Positions 1 to 10,790 of a stretch of DNA of 64,000 nucleotides are shown in pieces (the first letter of the stretch is position 1; every line of letters begins with the position of its first letter). The translations under genes were made by a program, and so were the position numbers. The notes beneath the pieces are model-generated. The model was not told where the DNA came from, made no database searches, and worked only from the letters and a program-made list of their open reading frames with translations. This DNA comes from Siphonodentalium dalli (taxonomy: Eukaryota; Mollusca; Scaphopoda; Gadilida; Siphonodentaliidae), in assembly GCA_032622095.1 (NCBI GenBank), contig CP136064.1:218066205-218130204 (forward strand), given 5' to 3'.

Positions 1-1090
1 CTTTCACTGCTTTGTTTAGAGGGTGCGGTGGAAGGCGGAGATCAAATTCTTGGCCTCAGATGCTAACACTAATTAATAATCCCTCAATGTTAATATTTTG
101 CATTATGTAATTAGCATATATATACCTAATAACGTGAGGGCAAAAAATATAATTAATACATATACCCAATATTTCATTTTCATTATATTTATTATTATAA
201 CTAATGGAAATTTAATATAACTAAATAACACAACATTCATAAAACCATTCACTCCACACTCTTCTTTATCTTCTACCTTTCTACAGTCTAAAAAAAAAAA
301 ACGAACGAGACAAAAACTGTTTTATTACTAACCATTAACTGTAATATACTACATGTATTATCATAATGTATTTGTCTTTTTTCAAATAAAAATCTATAAA
401 AAAATATAAAAATTTGGCCTCATATGTACAGCAATTTCATTCAAATCGCAAAAAGTCTCATTTTAATCAACGTTAATTCATGATGGTGTTATGATCAGAC
501 ATAACACATGTACCTAATAGAATTGTTTTTGCAAAGAGTTCAAATTTTATTTACCCAGTGAGTATTTTCTCCAAAGAAATTACGTCACATGCCAAATAAG
601 GAATTTACAATGATATTTAGTTTTATCTCGTACATTGTATGGTGCGCATGCATGTTCTTAATAACATACACAGTGACATACACACCAAATAAGGATTTTT
701 TTTTACAAATATCGGACATAGTAATATATACGCACGTCTAAACAAAGAGATGATGCATTAATTTGTCACGCTATAAGCAGATGGCATGTTTATCATTATA
801 TCATTTCTTTCTTGTTTATTCATGTCTATTATACATTTTTCCACTACTTGGCGATTGCCTTTGGGTCTATGATTGATAAATCCTGTGAAGGAGAAATAGC
901 ATATAGCAAATTTTGCACCTCGAACCAGATTGGCAAAGGTTTAAGCCCTGTATTGTGATGTTGTGTGAACACATGGTTGTTGTTTGTGTGGAAGTTTCAC
1001 GACAAAAGCCGAAGATTTCCGAAAATCCACAGGTAACTTCGTGACTCTCTTGTGCTTTTTGCGAAAACATAACATAATAAAACTGAATTT
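1..1090. other. AT-rich non-coding stretch
   Basis: I see no coding exon, RNA gene or clear inverted repeat here. The sequence is AT-rich with a short A tract near 291-300. If the nucleoporin gene to the right begins outside the window, this is part of one of its introns. Confidence 0.5.
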
Positions 1091-1092
1091 TT

Positions 1093-1376
1093 TCTGCTCA
1101 GACCTCAACTGCTATGAGAGAACTAGGATCAGATTGAAGTTCCCCAATTGACGTTGGTGATGTACACACATAAGTCACTTCGATTATGCATTTTATCTTC
1201 TGCAAATTAGGGAATATAGAAACTTCCCAGAAGGGAAAAAGTAACTAATAACAATATTAGTTTGAGACCATAGATACTTCCCAGAAGATGATGCCTAAGT
1301 TAATGAGATCCCAGAGAGTGAATTTGGTGTTGATAGCCTGCTTTGCAGGATAGCATCACTAAATTCACCCTCTTAC
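1093..1376. repeat. One-hairpin copy of the GAATGAGGTCCCC MITE family
   Basis: The internal segment (a decayed colour of the phrases GACCTAGGATCAGATTGAAG and ACTTCCCAGAAGATGA) is shared with the copies near 4.6, 7.9, 13.3 and 14.5 kb. A degenerate hairpin with GTGAATTTGGTG and ATCACTAAATTCACCCTC arms lies at about 1300-1376. The left hairpin is missing. Confidence 0.65.
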
Positions 1377-1396
1377 GGTGTGTGTATTGTAAATTT

Positions 1397-1486
1397 GGAT
1401 TAATATTCCTAAAAATAACTACTTTGAGCAAGACTATTCTCCATTTCTATTTGACCACCCACCGGAGTGTTTCACATCACTTTAAA
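1397..1486 (+). repeat. Solo fragment related to the 485-bp satellite
   Basis: This stretch resembles the satellite unit of 49.8-52.2 kb: GGATTAATATTC, then AATAACTACTTTGAG, TTTCTATTTGA and CCGGAGTGTTTCACATCACT in the same order. It is diverged and covers about one fifth of a unit. Confidence 0.7.
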
Positions 1487-1660
1487 CTATTGTTATCGAT
1501 TATTTAAAAAATAATGGTTGTGTGAACTTGTATCCTTCTGTAAAACACAACATCTGAACTATGGAAATATTTAGTTCTTCGTTGGTCCCAAATTAATCTC
1601 TGATAAACACAGGAGAACAAGAGTTGCTACATATTATTTCTATGTTAGACTGCATATATA

Positions 1661-2116
1661 TGACCCGCCATATCAAATCCAGTCGGAAGTCGGGATTTTT
1701 TTACCCTGTGCCAATGCATTCTCTTATATATGCGAGTCGACCATAGGTCAGCTCGCATATATAAGAGAATGCATTGGCCTAACAATTTTTTACAATTTTA
1801 ATAATTTGTTCTTGTATTCTGTAACAATTTTATAATTTCACCCATACAGAGCCCCAGACAAACATGAGCAGACGACACTCTTCTATATGCTTCTATATAT
1901 GTGTGGGCCTCCCTGCAGGGTAATGGATGTTTTTTATTTTATGTCCTAAAATTTGTAAGAAATATTTATTTAAAAAACATGATAAAAAATTGTTAGGCCA
2001 ATGCATTCTCTTATATATGCGAGGCGACCTATGGTCGACTCGCATATATAAGAGAATGCATTGGCACAGGGTAAACAAAAATCCTGACTTCCGACTGGAT
2101 TTGATATGGCGGGTCA
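1661..2116. repeat. Nested palindromic element, hairpin family A
   Basis: The 456-bp block opens with TGACCCGCCATATCAAATCC and closes with the reverse complement. Each outer arm itself contains a 69-bp hairpin (1710-1778 and 1997-2065) built from GCCAATGCATTCTCTTATAT and its complement around a small GTCGACC-type loop. The structure is therefore a palindrome whose arms are palindromes. A further arm fragment follows at 2117-2142. Related hairpins lie at 10.0-10.2 kb and 58.6 kb. No coding capacity. Confidence 0.85.
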
Positions 2117-2284
2117 CATATAAGAGAATGCACTGGCACAGGGTTTTTAATGCTGTACCTTTATGTGAGTTGCTTTATATTGTTGTACTGAATCTGACAA
2201 AACTATTTCATAAATACACCACATAGCTGTATTTTATTTGGACATAAGAAATTTGCTCCTGTATATTATGCATGAACTTTGCAG

Positions 2285-2414
2285 TATGTTGAACAGAGAA
2301 GAGAGCTCCGACCCACCTAGGTCACCAATGCCTGATTCAGACAGTCTGGATGACTCATCAATGTCAGCTTCTCCGGACGATGACAGCATTGCCATGCGAA
2401 CACGACAGAAGAAG
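2285..2414 (+). CDS. Nucleoporin exon a
   Basis: It is preceded by the acceptor TTTGCAG (AG at 2283-2284) and followed by donor GTATGA at 2415. The exon encodes an acidic, serine-rich stretch containing SDPPRSPMPDSDSLDDSS and ends in RTRQKK. It starts with one base completing a codon from an upstream exon; ATG 2286 is the first methionine but is probably internal. Confidence 0.75.
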
Positions 2415-5400
2415 GTATGATTCCAGAAATAATCTTAATCTACCATTTATATGTCCACAAACAACTGTGAACAATACCTGTAATAAGCATGTCTATAGTG
2501 GAATAGATTAATTAATCCAGTTAGGAATTTATAGACACAATTTCAGTAGTTTGGGTTTCCAGATTTAAATGAATTAACCATAAATGGCAAAACAAGTTTA
2601 AGATTATGATTTTTCAGTTTACTTTCACCAGAAATATCAGTTCTAATGGGAAAGCCATTGTTAAATTGTTCTAATTTATCACAAGTCCACATTATGTCCT
2701 ACATTGTTTACCCTGATATTCTAGATACAATGTTTTAGGGCTGATTCTGTCAGCCCTAGCAATTATTAGAAAATGCTTGATTTATAGATGCCTATAAACA
2801 GCATTAGCATGTCCTAATTCCCATGTTCTTTCAACTTAATCTTGTGTTTGAAGCCTAATATTGACAGTGACTAATTATGAAACGCTAACTTTGAGCTACT
2901 TGATGTTGGTGTAGCTGAGCTACATTCCAGATGGTACAACCCTCAGGTAATATTAACTCTCGAGAGCAGGGACCAGCCTAGAGGGCGACTTGGGAGACAT
3001 CTACTCCCTTGAATGTGCAACTTCTTCCTATTTTTGTGTTTGGGAGAAGTGACTTTTCTCTCACAGTGTCTCATATACCTATTTGCATATTTCTAAACAG
3101 CATATTTGACATGTATTTATTGACTATAATGGTACACCTACTCATTTTAGTTATAGTAGAAATGGACTTATTGGATCACAGGAAGGTGATGTTAAGGAGT
3201 AAACTAAACTTCAGTCTTTATGACCTCTCCAAGGTAACAGTCCCTTTCTCCCTAATAATCTAATAGGGGGAAGTGACTTCTCCCAATGATTTGAATTCTC
3301 TAGGCTGGTCCCCGAGTTCAAGGAAAATAAACTTGGTGCAAATGCTACATCAGATATATTCTTAAAAGTTTGAACACAATTTATTTAGTTCACTGTGTGT
3401 GTTTTTGCTGGAAAGCTTCATTAAATATTGCAAGGATTTGAACAATAATTTCCACTTTTCTTCGCAGGCGCGGATTGAGGATAGGAATGCAGATTTCAGA
3501 GAGAGGTTTCCTAAAGTTGGCAAAATGCTAAAGAAGAGCAGACTATCAATGCCTGGACATCATATCAGGGTATGAACACCACATTATATGCCGTAGATTA
3601 GAGTGTTCGATCGTTTTGTTCGGTTTTCCGTTCTAGAGTTATTCATCTTTGTTTATTTAAAAATGTTGGTTTTTTGTTCATCAGAGCAGGTATCTCCACC
3701 ACCGGTTGGCAGATCTAATTGAATATTGATATCGATGTTCACTACTATGAGGACATTCAACTGAGTATTCAATAATTTTGTTCGGGTTTTCCATTCTGCA
3801 GTTATTCATCTGGAAATGTTGTTTTTGTCCCCCTGAGCTGATATCTCAACCATAGGTAGTCGCATCTCAATGAAATTTGGTATAGATGTTCCCCATTATA
3901 ATCTACCATTCATTGGAGTGTTCGATTGTTTTGTTCGGGTTTTCAATTCTAGGGTTATTCATCTTTGTTTATCTAGAAATATTGGTTATTTGTAATTCGA
4001 GCAAATATCTACACTACCGGTTGTCGGATCTAATTGAAATTTTATATCGTTGTTCACTACTATGAGGACATTCAACAGAGTGTTCATTAATTTTGTTCGG
4101 GTTTTCCGTTCTAGAGTTATTCATCTGGAAATGTTGGTTTTGTCCTCAGAGCTGGTATCTCAACAATAGTTTGTCGCATCTCAATGAAATTTGGTATGGA
4201 TGTTCCCCACTATCAGGACATTCAATGGTGTGTTCAATAGTTTTGTTCAGGTTTTCCGTTATAGAGTTATTCATCTTTGTTTATCTGTAAATATTGATTT
4301 TTTTTTGTCCGTCTGCCTGAGTATCTCAACCATGGTTTATAGGTATGTCCACACTAAGCAATATGTCACATGGGGGTATGCACCAGGCGACAGCCCAGCT
4401 CTTTTTATTATTATTGCTACCTTGTTCATTTCTCTTGTCAACCCTGAATTTAGTGTGTCTGACATTTGCAGAATGAGGTCCCCAGAGGGAGAATGTACTG
4501 ATGCTATCCCATAAAGTGGGCTAGCATCAGCAATTCAACCTCAATGGGGACCTCATTCTGTTTAGGCCTCAACTACTATTGGAGACCTAGGATCAGAAGT
4601 TCCCCAGTTGAAGTTAGTGATGTTCACCCATTAGTCACCTTGACTATGCATTTTTTTCTTCTGCAAATTGGAGGATATAGAAACTTCCCAAAAGGGAAAA
4701 AAAACTAAATACAATGTTAATTTGAGACTATAGATACTTCCCAGAAGATGAGGCCTTAGCAGAATGAGGTCCCCAGAGGGTGAATTTGGTGATGCTAGCC
4801 CACTGCGCGGGGTAGCATCACTAAATTCTACTTCTGGGTACTTCATTCTGCAAATGTCAGACACATTACATAATACTTGGTCAAGAATGCATGCAGGTTA
4901 AGAAAGAAACTTGTATTAAAACTAGAACAATTATATTACAGACCTGGATTGTGACACAAGTTCCAGTTATTTTTGTGTGCAAATTCGCCATTGATATGAA
5001 TCACTATTTGTTGTAATCATGTTCCTCATCAATTTGTTCTATTTTTCAGTCGCCTCCGGCAAACATTGTAGCAACCTATGATGATTACCGTAGAGACCGT
5101 GAAGAACAGTATCGGCGTACAATGGAAATGCTACAGGATATAGGAAAACCAGGTAATATCATGGTGCTAATTTGGTTACATCAAACAACATTTGTGATAC
5201 TAATATCATTAAGTCCATTGACACTTTGATAAATGGATACTTGCTGATGGGTAGTTAAGATTCCCTCCATTGCATGGATGATAATCGTTAGGGTGTTTAA
5301 TATCTGCCTGCCATCTGCTAATATTATCTTAGCACTCCAGCAAATGAGAATTACGGGAAATCAATTGTATACTTTTAGTACTGTGCAGAATATATTAAAG

Positions 5401-7580
5401 TTCTATACCATGAATTTTTTTTATTTTTCTTAATTTATATCATTGAATATACAATTTTTTATTAATTTTCAACAGTGGATGTTTTTGCCCAATAATGAAT
5501 GTCCTTCTATTGTGAAAACTTAATTTTCTTGAGATACGACATAAGGTGGTCAAAATAATAAAGTTGAATATAGACTGACTGAAGTTTCTTTGTGATAGAC
5601 ATGGAACCAATACTGGAATTTGTCACCCTGTCTCACAACATGAGGCCAAGCAGAATGCTAATTCATAGACAGGCTTTTAACATAATCATATCTCTTGTTT
5701 CAGCTAAATCTGAGAGTAACAAATCTGCCATCAACCAGAAACCCACAGTACCAAGTGTTTTACTGAGTGGAGGTATAACACAGCCATCAGTTACAAACAC
5801 ATTAACCAGTGTGATAAACCAGGCGATAGTGAAGCCTAATGGACACCTTAATGTTAGCTTCGAACAAAGCAAACTTGCATCATCACAAATTACCACATCA
5901 CTGCCGGTGTCATCAAATCCAACATCACTTACACCCTCAGTGCCAGCAACAGCTCCGCTCAGCATAATCACAGGAACTAATGTCCGAACAAGCGAAGACG
6001 CCACAAAGTCAACCGATCCACCTGGATATTCACTAAATCAAGTATCTGCACCATCTCCTTATACATCTGGTCAGACATCATCTATTCCTCCTTATGCATC
6101 TAGTCAGACGTCATTACTTCCTCCTTATACATCTAGTCAGACTTCATCACTTCCTCCTTACAGTGCACCTTCCTCGGCTGTTTCAAGTATTTTGTCAAAA
6201 CCAGTGGTTGGTACTAACATAGGAATATCAAGTGCTCCGACGAAGATAACAAATGCTGTACCAGGATTTTTCCCACAGACCACATCAGATGGGAAACCTC
6301 AAATCAATGTGCAAGGTGGCAACATCGGTGGTATAACAAACTTCCTTGGACAGAAATCTGACACAGCTAGTATCAAACCCAGTGCAACTACAACGACAGC
6401 CTCTCCAGTTGTATTCAATGTACAGATGCCAAATCCGTTGATAGGAGGTCAGCCCACAAATAACACATTTCAGCCCACAAATAACACAATTCAGCCCACA
6501 AATAAGGCAATTCAGCCCATGCGCGATACTGTTCAGTCAACGGAAATCTCATCATCTTTTCGCAGTGTTGCTTCGACTAGTTCTCTACCAAGTGCTGGTT
6601 TCCAGTTAGGAGGAGCTATGAATGTAGTGTCGTCGGCCCCAAAGCCTGCTGCCGTATTTGGTCAGACATCAACTGTTAATAGTTCTAATGGTGGATTCCA
6701 GTTTGCGCCACCAAATAATGCTTCCATTTCAACTATACCTACTCAGAATGTAGGTACAACACCACATGCTTCAGCTGTCATGGCCACTTCTGTTAACACC
6801 ATCAATCCCACCTCACCCAATCAACCAAGAGGGCTCTTCCAGTTAGGAGCTGGTAACTGTCAATCAAGTGGTACCATTCAACAACAAGGATCAACTGTGG
6901 CATCAAATCCAGTGATATTTGGAAATGTGTCTCAGCCTGCAAGTTCAAATACAGGTCAATTCCAATTCAATGCCGGAAGAACTGAAACAAAGACTGTTAC
7001 ATTCTCTCCGAATGTGACCACCACAAAGTCAACGTTTGGCGGCGGTTTTTCTGCTCAACCAATAGCAACTGGAACATTCCAGTTTGGTTTGAATAATGGT
7101 AAGCCTGGAGCCGCCCAGACATTCACAGCTACTGCTAAAAAACAAGCAGCTCCTGTGTTTGGTGCTACTACTAATCAAGCTAATAGTGGACAAGGCTCAT
7201 TTCAGTTCGGTGCAGCTAAGACTGGACAGGCTGTACCAGCCGCTACTCAGCCTATGAATTCCACCCAGCAGTCACAAACAATGAGTTCTGTTCCACAAAC
7301 ACCAGGTAATTTGTTTTCAGGATTAAACCAGCCATCAAGTCAAGGTCTTTTCCAATTTGGTGGTGCAAAATCTTTTACTGGAAATTCTCAATCTGCTAAC
7401 CAAGCACAACAATCTTCTTCGACGCCAAATAAGCCAACATTTCAATTTGGTCAGACAGCATCCTCCAACATAGTAACAGGTTCAACAAACTCAAGTCAGG
7501 GTGAAAACAAACCAGTGTTCCAGTTTGGAGGTGCTACGTCTCCCCCGGCTGGGTTCCAATTTAATGTCGGTAAAAAGTGA
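2285..7580 (+). CDS. FG-repeat nucleoporin, possibly POM121-like, 3' part of gene
   Basis: Gene model join(2285..2414, 3468..3569, 5050..5152, 5704..7580). All introns start with GT and end with AG, and the phases match (0, 0, 1). Counting from ATG 2286 it gives 736 residues. Residues 1-111 are acidic/serine-rich, then basic and helical. Residues 112 to about 400 are Ser/Thr/Pro-rich with short tandem repeats (SSQTSSLPPY type and QPTNNT type). From about 410 to the end come spaced FG motifs: FQFG, FQLG, FQFN and VFG. Such regions line the nuclear pore channel and bind transport receptors (established for FG nucleoporins). The widely spaced FxFG repeats and the basic GKK end fit POM121 or a Nup153/Nup1-type protein; I cannot decide between them without alignment. 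No transmembrane segment is visible, but 5' exons are probably outside the window. Confidence 0.8.
2969..3312. repeat. Possible MITE with 15-bp terminal inverted repeats
   Basis: GGGACCAGCCTAGAG at the left end is the reverse complement of the right end CTCTAGGCTGGTCCC. Inner pieces also pair loosely (GGGAGAAGTGACTT left against GAAGTGACTTCTCCC right). It lies in the intron between nucleoporin exons a and b. No clear target duplication was found. Confidence 0.5.
3468..3569 (+). CDS. Nucleoporin exon b
   Basis: The acceptor is TTCTTCGCAG and the donor GTATGA follows AGG at 3567-3569. The exon encodes 34 residues, phase 0 at both ends, with a basic core around RFPKVGKMLKKSRLSMPG. This fits the basic, serine-containing region before the FG domain. 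Confidence 0.75.
3603..4340 (+). repeat. Intronic tandem repeat, about 158 bp, two alternating subtypes
   Basis: Units begin near 3603, 3761, 3917, 4077 and 4219 with GTGTTCxATxxTTTTGTTCGG. Odd units carry CATCTTTGTTTATCT, even units carry CATCTGGAAATGTT, so the higher-order period is about 315 bp. The array sits in the intron between exons b and c. Confidence 0.8.
4439..4870. repeat. Full-length two-hairpin MITE (family B)
   Basis: The left end reads CCTGAATTTAGTGTGTCTGA, the right end reads CTGCAAATGTCAGACACA. Just inside each end is a hairpin (4470-4563 and 4760-4857) with arms of the GAATGAGGTCCCCAGAGG type. The spacer of about 190 bp carries GACCTAGGATCAG and ACTTCCCAGAAGATGAGGCC, shared with the other copies. 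No coding capacity. It is intronic, between nucleoporin exons b and c. Confidence 0.8.
5050..5152 (+). CDS. Nucleoporin exon c
   Basis: The acceptor is CTATTTTTCAG and the donor GTAATA follows. The exon encodes SPPANIVATYDDYRRDREEQ and a charged helix ending MLQDIGKP, then one base (G) that completes GCT (Ala) with exon d. The phase match supports the join. Confidence 0.75.
5704..7580 (+). CDS. Nucleoporin exon d, FG domain and stop
   Basis: The acceptor TTGTTTCAG ends at 5703. The reading frame is open further left to about 5592, but that part is intron. The exon encodes 625 residues: a Ser/Thr/Pro-rich linker, short repeats at about 6050-6160 and 6450-6520, then roughly a dozen FG motifs from about 6598 onward. 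The final residues are FQFNVGKK before TGA. Confidence 0.85.
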
Positions 7581-7615
7581 TTAAATAGAATGTTTTGTGT
7601 CTGTTGTGTTTGACT

Positions 7616-7621
7616 ATTAAA
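7616..7621 (+). terminator. Putative polyadenylation signal ATTAAA
   Basis: ATTAAA, the commonest variant of AATAAA, lies 35 bases after the nucleoporin stop codon and is followed by TG-rich sequence. This implies a very short 3' UTR. It was not tested against transcripts. Confidence 0.5.
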
Positions 7622-7767
7622 TTGTGCATGAAGATAATTGAATACAGTGTTCTAATTTTGTTTGTTGCCCTCAAGATTCTCAAATGTTGCAAGTCTGGCA
7701 TTGATGAGGTATGTTGCATGCAAGCCTGCATACATTTTCTGTCATTTGCAGTGAATTTATTTGGGTA

Positions 7768-8016
7768 ATGCTATCCTGCACAGTGGGCTAGCATCACCAA
7801 ATAAACCCTCTGGGAACCTCATTCTGCTTAGGCCTCAACTTCTATGGGAGACCTAGGGTCAGATTGAAGTTCTGCAGTTGAAGTTGGTGATATTCACCCA
7901 TTAGTCACCTCGATTATGCAATATATCTTCTGCAAATTAGGGGAAAAAGTGACTAAAACAATATTAATTTGTGACACTATATACTTCCCAGAAGATGAGG
8001 CCTAATCAGAATCCCC
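7768..8016. repeat. Partial family B MITE (right side of left hairpin plus spacer)
   Basis: It carries GGGCTAGCATCACCAAAT, CCTCATTCTGCTTAGGCCTC and the family spacer ending GAAGATGAGGCCTAA. The right hairpin is absent and the sequence changes at GACGGAAGAATTATT, the start of another repeat. Confidence 0.7.
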
Positions 8017-8081
8017 ATGACGGAAGAATTATTTTTTGACGGAGTTATTAACCCTTTTTGACTTGGAAAATTTCAACATTT

Positions 8082-9235
8082 TTAGCTCAACTTTACTTTG
8101 TAAAGTTTGAGCTATTGCCATGGCTTGGTATCCGTCGTTTGTGTGTGTGTGCGTGATTCGTCAACAATTTCCTTTAGCACGGGCTACAGGTCGTACCTTT
8201 GGTCGGATCATTATGAAATTTGTCTTGCGTGTTGACATTGACATGTAGTTGGGAACGAGTCATTTTGGGGTCATTCGGCAGTGGCCATCTTGGATTTCAA
8301 AATTCAATTCATTAGCACGGGCTACAGGCCAGAGTGATCATCATGAAATTTAAATTTGAAGTTAATATTGACATGTGGATGGGAACAAAAAACATGGCCG
8401 CCAGCAGCCATCTTGGATTTTACTATTTGCATGACTAAATCCTTTGGCACGGGCTACAGGTCGTACCTTTGGTCGGATCATCATGAAATTTGTCATGGCT
8501 GTTGACATATAGATGGGAATGAGTCATTTTGGGGTCATTCGGCCAAAAAACATGGCCATCTTGGATTTCAAAATTAAATCCATTAGCAATGGCTACAGGC
8601 CATACTGTTTATCTGATCATCATGATGTGATGGATGTTAATATTGAGATGTAGATGGGAACGAGTCATGTTGGGTTCATTCGGGCGAAAAATATGGCCGC
8701 CAGCAGCCATCTTGGATTTTACTCTTTGCATGACTAAATCCTTTGGCACGGGCTACAGGTCGTACGGTAAAGGTACGAGTCGTACCTTTAATCGGATCAT
8801 CGTGAAATTTGTCACGGATGTTGACAATGACATGTAGATGGGAACGAGTCATTTTGGGGTCATTCGGTCAAAAAACATGGCCGCCAGCAGCCATCTTGGA
8901 TTTTACTCTTTGCATGACTAAATCTTTTGGCACAGGCTATAGGTCGTGCCTTTGGTCAGATCATTATGACATTTGTCCTGGCTGTTGTCATTGACATATA
9001 GATGGGAACGAGTCATTTTGGGGTCATTCGGCCATAAAACATGGCCACCATGTTTTACTCTTTGCATGACTAAATCCTTTGGCACACCCTACAGTACACT
9101 TCCCTCATCCGATCATCACCAAACTTCATATTAATCTTGATATTGATCTACTAGATGGAAGCTATCAAGTGTTTTTGAATTTCCTTTGAAAACATAGCCA
9201 TCAGCAACCATCTTGGATTTTAATTTATATATCTC
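8082..9235 (+). repeat. Tandem array with CATGGCCGCCAGCAGCCATC units (family J)
   Basis: The head AGCTCAACTTTACTTTGTAA with GAGCTATTGCCATGG (8082-8125) is followed by about seven degenerate units of 80-185 bp. Each has CACGGGCTACAGGTCGTACC, TGGGAACGAGTCATTTTGGG and GCCATCTTGGATTTTA. The same head and units occur in reverse at 28.6-29.2 kb, and headless at 31.8-33.3 kb. No coding capacity. Confidence 0.8.
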
Positions 9236-9302
9236 TTCATGTTGATAATCTAGTATTACTTAGACCTTTCAACTTTCCGCATTCCTAATCGCTCTATTGA
9301 CT

Positions 9303-9690
9303 GTAACACATGAAACCTTCATGGTGTAATCAACTCCTACAGTTTTCATCCTGGAGATTTGAAACTTCAGAATATTGTTGCCCATATATTGAAGATGTGC
9401 AACATGTATATATAGATGACGGAAAAATTATATTTTGACAGTTATTAACCCTTTTCTACTCTGTTCTACTTAGAAAATTTCAACATTTTTTTATAATTTT
9501 CTGTATGAGGGTACCTTCATGGTGTAATCGACTCCTCCTACAGTTTTGATCGTAGATATTTGAAACTTCAGAGTATTGTTACCCACATATTGGAGATGTG
9601 CAACATGTATATAGATGACGGAAAAAATATTTTGTTACGGTGTTATTAAGCCTTTTCGACTTTAATAAAGCGGCATCGACTTGCCACGTT
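9303..9690 (+). repeat. Direct repeat of about 197 bp
   Basis: ACCTTCATGGTGTAATC, CAGTTTT, TTGAAACTTCAGA, ATTGTTxCCCA and GATGTGCAACATGTATATA occur twice about 200 bp apart. The trailing phrase GATGACGGAA plus TTATTAACCC also occurs left of the family J head at 8026-8065, suggesting the J array was inserted in, or evolved with, this repeat. Confidence 0.7.
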
Positions 9691-9997
9691 GTCGGGGGAC
9701 ACTGTGGTCGGCTGACCTTTTATTATACTAGAATTTGCACAACAGGATACAATTTATGGAGAATGTTTTGATATACATATAACCATGTGTAAAATATACG
9801 GGCTACTGGAATCTGGCCTCAGATCCTATGACTCGGGTGTGTTATAACACCTACAGTTGGGGGTGATAGGGAAGTCAACTGCATCGGGATAGCATTGATC
9901 ATCTTTTTCGACATTTGTTCAAACGGACATGGCTCATTCGAATCTCCTAATCATGTTTAACTCTTCCATGGCTGGAGTTTCCTGAAATTTGCTAAAT

Positions 9998-10175
9998 GCT
10001 GTGCCAATGCATTCTCTTAAATATGCGAGTCTCCCATAGAGAGCCTCGCATATATAAGAGAATACATTGGCCTAACAATATTTACCTTGAACTTGTAAGC
10101 CAGTGCATTCTCATATATGCGAGGCTCCCGATGGAAGACTCGCATATATAAGAGAATACCCTGGCACAGGATCTT
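9998..10175. repeat. Pair of family A hairpins
   Basis: Hairpin 1 (10002-10071) and hairpin 2 (10099-10165) have the GCCAATGCATTCTC / GAGAATxCATTGGC arms seen at 1.7 kb but with different loops (TCTCCCATAGAGAGCC; GCTCCCGATGGAAGA). The spacer is only 27 bp, so this is a shortened version of the 1661-2116 element. Confidence 0.8.
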
Positions 10176-10394
10176 TAATGCTGCACAGCACAGCTCCCGT
10201 CATGAAAGAGTTAATCATGCTGAAGAAAAATATGGTCCTATCTTTCTAATTTCTATGACTTGAGAAAGTCTTTCTGGTGCAGATAAAGTTTGTTAAGTAT
10301 TTAACATATTTGCCAATCCCTGGAGCCAGACAGGGATGCAACAAAATTAAGTATTATTGAAGGCTTCAAACCACCACAGACAGGGCTCAAAATA

Positions 10395-10790
10395 TGAGAA
10401 GAATGAGGTCCCCAGAGGCTGAATTTAGTGACACGACACTACCCACACAGTGGGCTAGTATCTCCAAATTCATCCTTTGGACCTCATTCTGCATGGCCTC
10501 ATCTGCTATGGGAGACCTAGACACAGATTTTTGTTCCCAGATGGTGAAGATCGTGATTTGCACCCATTGGGCACCTCGATTATTTTGAACTTTCTAGAGA
10601 AGTTTCTACAGAAAATAAAAATTTGTTAATTTTATAAAGATACTTTCCAGAGAAGATTAGGCCTAAGCAGAATGAGGTCCCTGGCAGGTGAATTTATTGA
10701 TGCTAGCCACTGTGCATGGTAGCGTTACTAAATTCACCCTCTGGGGACCTCATTCTGCAAATGTCCATATTTTGAGGCCTGCCTAAGAGT
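10395..10790. repeat. Two-hairpin MITE, family B
   Basis: The hairpins lie at about 10400-10492 and 10670-10762, both bounded by GAATGAGGTCCC and GGACCTCATTCTGC. The spacer matches the family. The outer left end is lost in unrelated sequence; the right end keeps only CTGCAAATGTC. Confidence 0.75.

Noticed and set aside
5592-5703. 5' extension of the FG-domain frame starting near 5592
   Set aside because: A good acceptor at 5703 and a phase match with exon c show that this stretch is intron.
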